Shown here: piece by piece, positions 60,401 to 64,000 of the stretch
Numbering within the stretch: the stretch's first letter is position 1
Layout: the number at the start of each line of letters is the position of its first letter
DNA from: Paragonimus westermani
Lineage: Eukaryota; Platyhelminthes; Trematoda; Plagiorchiida; Troglotrematidae
Assembly: GCA_008508345.1 (NCBI GenBank)
Contig: QNGE01001238.1
Span: 102,673-166,672 of the forward strand
Reading direction: 5' to 3'
DNA: 64,000 nt
Program-made: the position numbers and the translations under genes
The notes under the pieces: generated by a model
What the model was told of the DNA's origin: nothing
Seen by the model: the letters and a program-made list of their open reading frames with translations, nothing else
The model's database searches: none

Positions 60401-63400
60401 AAATCTTCAGGTCGCTCCAATTGTATCAACTTGTTAACATGTGCTGTAATTGTGCAATTGTACATTTGAAAACCATATGGTGCTTGTAGGTCTAAGGTTG
60501 TCCGCGCGCGTCCGATTCATTTTTTCACTAACATATTTCAATCATATCACTATGTTCAACACCCTAGTAGACTAGCACCATGTAACTACAGTCACCAATC
60601 AATTGCTAACAAGTAAAGCTGTATCGGAATCAAATCACAAGCTTTTTCAGTTTAAAACTGTATAACGTACTCCTTTTCCAAACGGTGTGTTCACAGTATA
60701 AGTTTTGGACGTGTTGAAGTGAGATGCAATCCCACTGAGGAAACCGGACATCGCGCACAAATGGTGATTCGTAAAATGAACGTTGTGTGTTAATGCAAAA
60801 GTAGTGGAGTAAAACAACCACGTAATACTTAAACACCGACAGTTAACGAGTGGAATACTCTGAATTTGCGAACGAAAAAATGATTTGCCCTACGATTCTA
60901 TTACAAAAGGTATAGCTATTTTTCTATCTGGGCGAGAATAAGGTGCGTACAGAGTACAATAAAGTTCTCATCTCTAGTTAGTTTTGCATGCTTTTTTTAA
61001 AATCGCAATGAAACATCAAAATGGATTATATTCATCAGAGAAGCTTTCAGCTAGTATGGCGAAGTTTTAAACCCGCGGACCTTCTGGAGCCAATTTTACT
61101 TGTTTAATTTTATTTCCACCGTGTCCGTTCATGTCAGTTTTCCCTACTGTGCTTAACACTATGATTAATTAAGGTAGTCGAGTATTCGAAGATCAGTCCA
61201 AGTTCAGTCTGTGAGGTTTCACCCAATGATTTTCCTCTATAATTCGCTCGCGTATATGCTTGCATACATCCGTCTATTACCGCAACTCATGACGCCCTTT
61301 GAAAGCATACAGACGAAGATGAGTGACTGTACCCGTGCACCGCCTACTGCTGCTACCCTTTGGCTTAGTTTCTGATCCGCGACTCAGTTGCACTAGGAAT
61401 AACCTCGGCGTTGCTTTTGAGTGACCTTAGGACCAAACATTTTGCCTCTCATATTCGATGTGGAAATTAGTTAGCCGGTTCCCTCAATTTCCGGCCTCTG
61501 GACGACGACGCCTTCTCAAATGAAATGCTCTTTCGAGTCATGTGGACTTATCCATCTGTCAGGTCAATTCTGTTGTTCACCGGTATGGTGTTTCAGAGTG
61601 CAAACTAGTTGGAATGTCTGTTTAGGCGCGAGAAAATATCTTTCAAACTTTTCGCGGAATAATAAAACGCACGGTTCAGGGCAAATGTGTAGATTTCATC
61701 AAGTGTACTAGTTATGCTATGATGAGAAATATCGGCATACTGAACATCACTTGCAACCCTCGTTCTGTTGAGAAAAATTGCCGCTATTTATGAGGGCACC
61801 GTGTAGACCATTCTAATCGATTTCGCATCATAAAAATGTCCCCGTCGGAATTTTTATGATGAAATGCATACTTCTGTCCTGCAGAACTGCTTAGTTCGTT
61901 CGTAGGCCCAAAGATATAAGTGAATTTTCCTCCACGTGCGAATTGTGTTTGCACTGAATTTCACACCAAATGTCGGAGGGAACTTCAATTACAGCTGTCT
62001 CCACTTTAGTGACTCAGTTGTCTGTCTGAGTTATATGTTCACTACGTTTCCGTGGCAGTATTTCCAGTGGAAACCTGCTGACGAAATGCCGTTCCTGAAG
62101 ACGTTTACACCCGACGATATCACTTGGTCGGTTCTATCTACGATTCATAGGGGGCAATGTAAACACGGATAATCCGTCCCAATCTGTCATTGTCTAGTTC
62201 ATTGGCTTTTGTCTAGGTTTGATTGTAGCTTGTCGTTTTCACGCTGCTCAATGCTCACTTATCAGGCGGTTAATGACCCAATATTATGCTCGTTATATCT
62301 CTGACGATAACTCTCACTCATATCATTTCAGCCACGACGGTTCACTGCTAGTATCATGAGTGCTTATGATTCTGGTGATTGTTGGTCCGTTCCCGCCAGC
62401 TGCTGACACCATTGGTGGTCCTCAGTATGCACGACAAGAGTTCGTTGCGTTCTTAATAATCTCACGTGAATGGCATTACTTGAAGGTGCATTCCTCAGCA
62501 GTTCACTTCGAAAAGCCAACCGTAATGTATCGTGGACAGTTAAAACGGAAGTTTATTTTGATCTCCCGCGAAAGATACTATATCACTCAGGGGGGACTTA
62601 TGAGAAACGCAGTGGTGCGCTTTTTAGCGAGCATGAAATATTACCGTAATCGCATTACACGCGTCAGCGTACGTCGACACATGGTTTGGGAACTCTAACT
62701 GCCACGCCATTCAAGAGCGCTCATTGAGAAAAGCCGTGCTTTGAAGAGACTATAAAGTTTCGTGACATTAGTACTAATAATGTATACTTAGTGCATCTAT
62801 GGAAGCCACACTCAGGTGGGTGCGGTCCGCCCACACAACATGAGGAGTTAGTCATAAATTATAATAGTACAGTGCGACAAATTTATAGATCCACGGGCAG
62901 ATGAAGCCAAAAGACATAGCACAGAATTGCGGCTTACAATCAACCTGGCGTACATGCCTTCACGATGTTCATCTACATGTTCCACATGATATGATAAGCA
63001 GCTGTGACTTTACGCCGATTTACAATCATTAATGTGAGTTCTGAGCCGATGTTCAAGGTAATTCCAGTAGAAAGCACTCGGAGGCTGACAAAACCTGAGT
63101 GTCAGAGGATTTCGCTACTACACGATGCAACTGTCATTCAGGTTGTGTGGAAATAAGTCTGCTTGGATGGGGAAGGACAGGAAACCTGGAGATTATGCAG
63201 ACGGGTGGACGGGCGCCTGGGCACTACTCCGTTAATGGCCCAGAAAACTGTCGAACGTTGCGGTTCTTGCAATTTGTCAAACAAACTTTGTAAATACTAC
63301 CTCACACAATGAGCGTTTATGGAACCAGGGACGAAACGCAATATTACGTGATATGTGGGAAAATTTGAAATGATTATTTGGACTGTGACAAACAATGTAA

Positions 63401-63480
63401 TATGTAACGTTTGGCAAAGATTTTTGTAAGTTAATGGAACACATGACATCGTCAAGCATTTGTCATCAAATGGCGCAAAA
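57463..63480. other. Six kilobases without a supported gene
   Basis: Many short open frames occur (for example 58028-58273 and 59861-60148 minus, 62360-62698 plus) but none shows a family motif or convincing splice sites. The segments at 58500-59100, 59550-59830 and 61300-61560 are richer in pyrimidines and C and could be old transposon pieces. A small stem-loop lies at 61826-61861. Confidence 0.4.
61826..61861. repeat. 12-bp perfect stem-loop
   Basis: CATCATAAAAAT at 61826-61837 pairs with ATTTTTATGATG at 61850-61861 around a 12-base loop. A TTT/AAA pairing continues outside after a two-base bulge. It is AT-rich and without an evident role. Confidence 0.4.
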
Positions 63481-63643
63481 AGGGTCGACTAACAGCTTAT
63501 ACTAACGTGAGACTGTCACCGATCTTCGATATGGACTTGCTTCATACAGCCGACATACGGATGAAATCGGCGTTTCACAACATGTGAAAGTTTCTGATGG
63601 TTGGGAACAGCGGTGGTGCTGTTGTTTGTAGCTCGGGTTGATG
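63481..63643 (-). repeat. Extension of the palindrome's left arm, Penelope-like terminal sequence
   Basis: Read on the minus strand, the palindrome arm continues without a break into KPSTRATNNSTTAVPNHQKL, then VVKRRFHPYVGCMKQVH. This kind of sequence recurs in fluke genomes next to the hammerhead-bearing repeat; that is recollection and was not checked here. Only the left side has this extension, so the inverted duplication covers just part of the element. Confidence 0.45.
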
Positions 63644-63851
63644 GTTTTGGTATTGATATGTTCGCCGAGCTTGGCATTTAGGTTGCAAACGTTTCATCAC
63701 CAGGCGAGGTGACATCATCAGTGCGTAAGTGTTTCAGCGTATATTTTAAAATATACGCTGAAACACTTACGCACTGATGATGTCACCTCGCCTGGTGATG
63801 AAACGTTTGCAACCTAAATGCCAAGCTCGGCGAACATATCAATACCAAAAC
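63644..63851. repeat. Perfect 208-bp palindrome without spacer
   Basis: Bases 63644-63747 are the exact reverse complement of 63748-63851, with the centre at ATATTTT/AAAATAT. No mismatch was found in 104 bp per arm. Each arm carries a hammerhead-like core: on the plus strand CTGATGA at 63774-63780, then a stem GTCACC/GGTGAT, GAAA at 63800-63803 and CGTT. The mirrored copy is on the minus strand. The arms resemble the ribozyme end of a Penelope-like element. Confidence 0.95.
63774..63810 (+). ncRNA. Hammerhead-like ribozyme core, one copy per palindrome arm
   Basis: The order is CTGATGA, a six-pair stem II (GTCACC with GGTGAT, including one G-U), GAAA, then CGTT. Stem III is only AC/GT with no loop, as in the ribozyme at 15925-15971, and the cut would follow the T at 63807. 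Stem I is weak: GCA/TGC pair directly at the core and the next positions mismatch. Activity is therefore doubtful. The mirror copy lies at 63685-63721 on the minus strand. Confidence 0.5.
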
Positions 63852-64000
63852 ATGTGAAAGTTGTTCAGTGGTCTGCCAGCAAAGTTTGAGACAGGATGAG
63901 AAACAGGAAGAACTAGGCGAGATTTTACTCCGATCCTGTGAGATACATAAATGAGGCTTTTTTTCCGTTTCTCCAAAAATTCTATGATGCACAGCCTATG

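Noticed and set aside
62360..62698. 112-codon plus-strand frame
   Set aside because: No recognised motif, no splice or promoter context, and no repeat relation. Not enough to call a gene.
1..64000. CRISPR arrays, bacterial operons, ribosome-binding sites or phage genes
   Set aside because: The split calpain gene and eukaryotic retroelements show this is animal DNA, and no regularly spaced direct repeats were seen.

Overview
This is eukaryotic DNA. The content points to a flatworm, most likely a trematode (fluke): one calpain gene cut into many short exons by multi-kilobase introns, and introns filled with Penelope-like, BEL/Pao, non-LTR and IS630/mariner-type remnants. The organism is inferred from this content; no marker gene fixes it.

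The window is dominated by one minus-strand gene. Eleven coding exons of a conventional calpain (calcium-dependent cysteine protease) can be followed from 54520 down to 2045. They carry about 630 residues in 1889 coding bases over more than 52 kb of DNA. Every exon has AG/GT borders, and reading phase is continuous through exons A-H and again through I-K. The catalytic Cys (exon C), His (exon D) and Asn (exon E) are intact. They are followed by the beta-sandwich domain (exons F-H) and the first part of the penta-EF-hand domain (exons I-K). Three parts are missing: the N-terminal exon(s) above 54520, a short linker exon between H and I (required by phase), and the C-terminal EF hands, which should lie left of position 2045, probably outside the window.

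The introns hold most of the other content. Intron H-I (8880-24203) has a 5'-truncated Penelope-like element with a GIY-YIG endonuclease and a hammerhead ribozyme motif (about 15925-16850), and a dead DDE transposase (18934-19800). Intron G-H has a reverse transcriptase fragment (25224-25745). Intron F-G has a tRNA-like SINE head. Intron E-F has a BEL/Pao element with a large internal deletion (35520-37560) and a 53-bp inverted repeat. Intron D-E has an RTE-like LINE fragment (39700-40371), two copies of an unclassified dispersed repeat, and a decayed second copy of the exon that carries the catalytic Asn. The four retroelement remnants in the introns lie in the same orientation as the gene.

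Right of the calpain exons (54521-64000) there are two weakly supported minus-strand exons of an unrecognised gene (55625-56199), a LINE endonuclease fragment (57310-57462), and a perfect 208-bp palindrome without spacer at 63644-63851. Each palindrome arm carries a hammerhead-like core. The first 290 bases are GC-rich and contain two diverged copies of a motif 173 bp apart. The remaining sequence looks like ordinary AT-rich intron or intergenic DNA in which the open frames appear to be chance.
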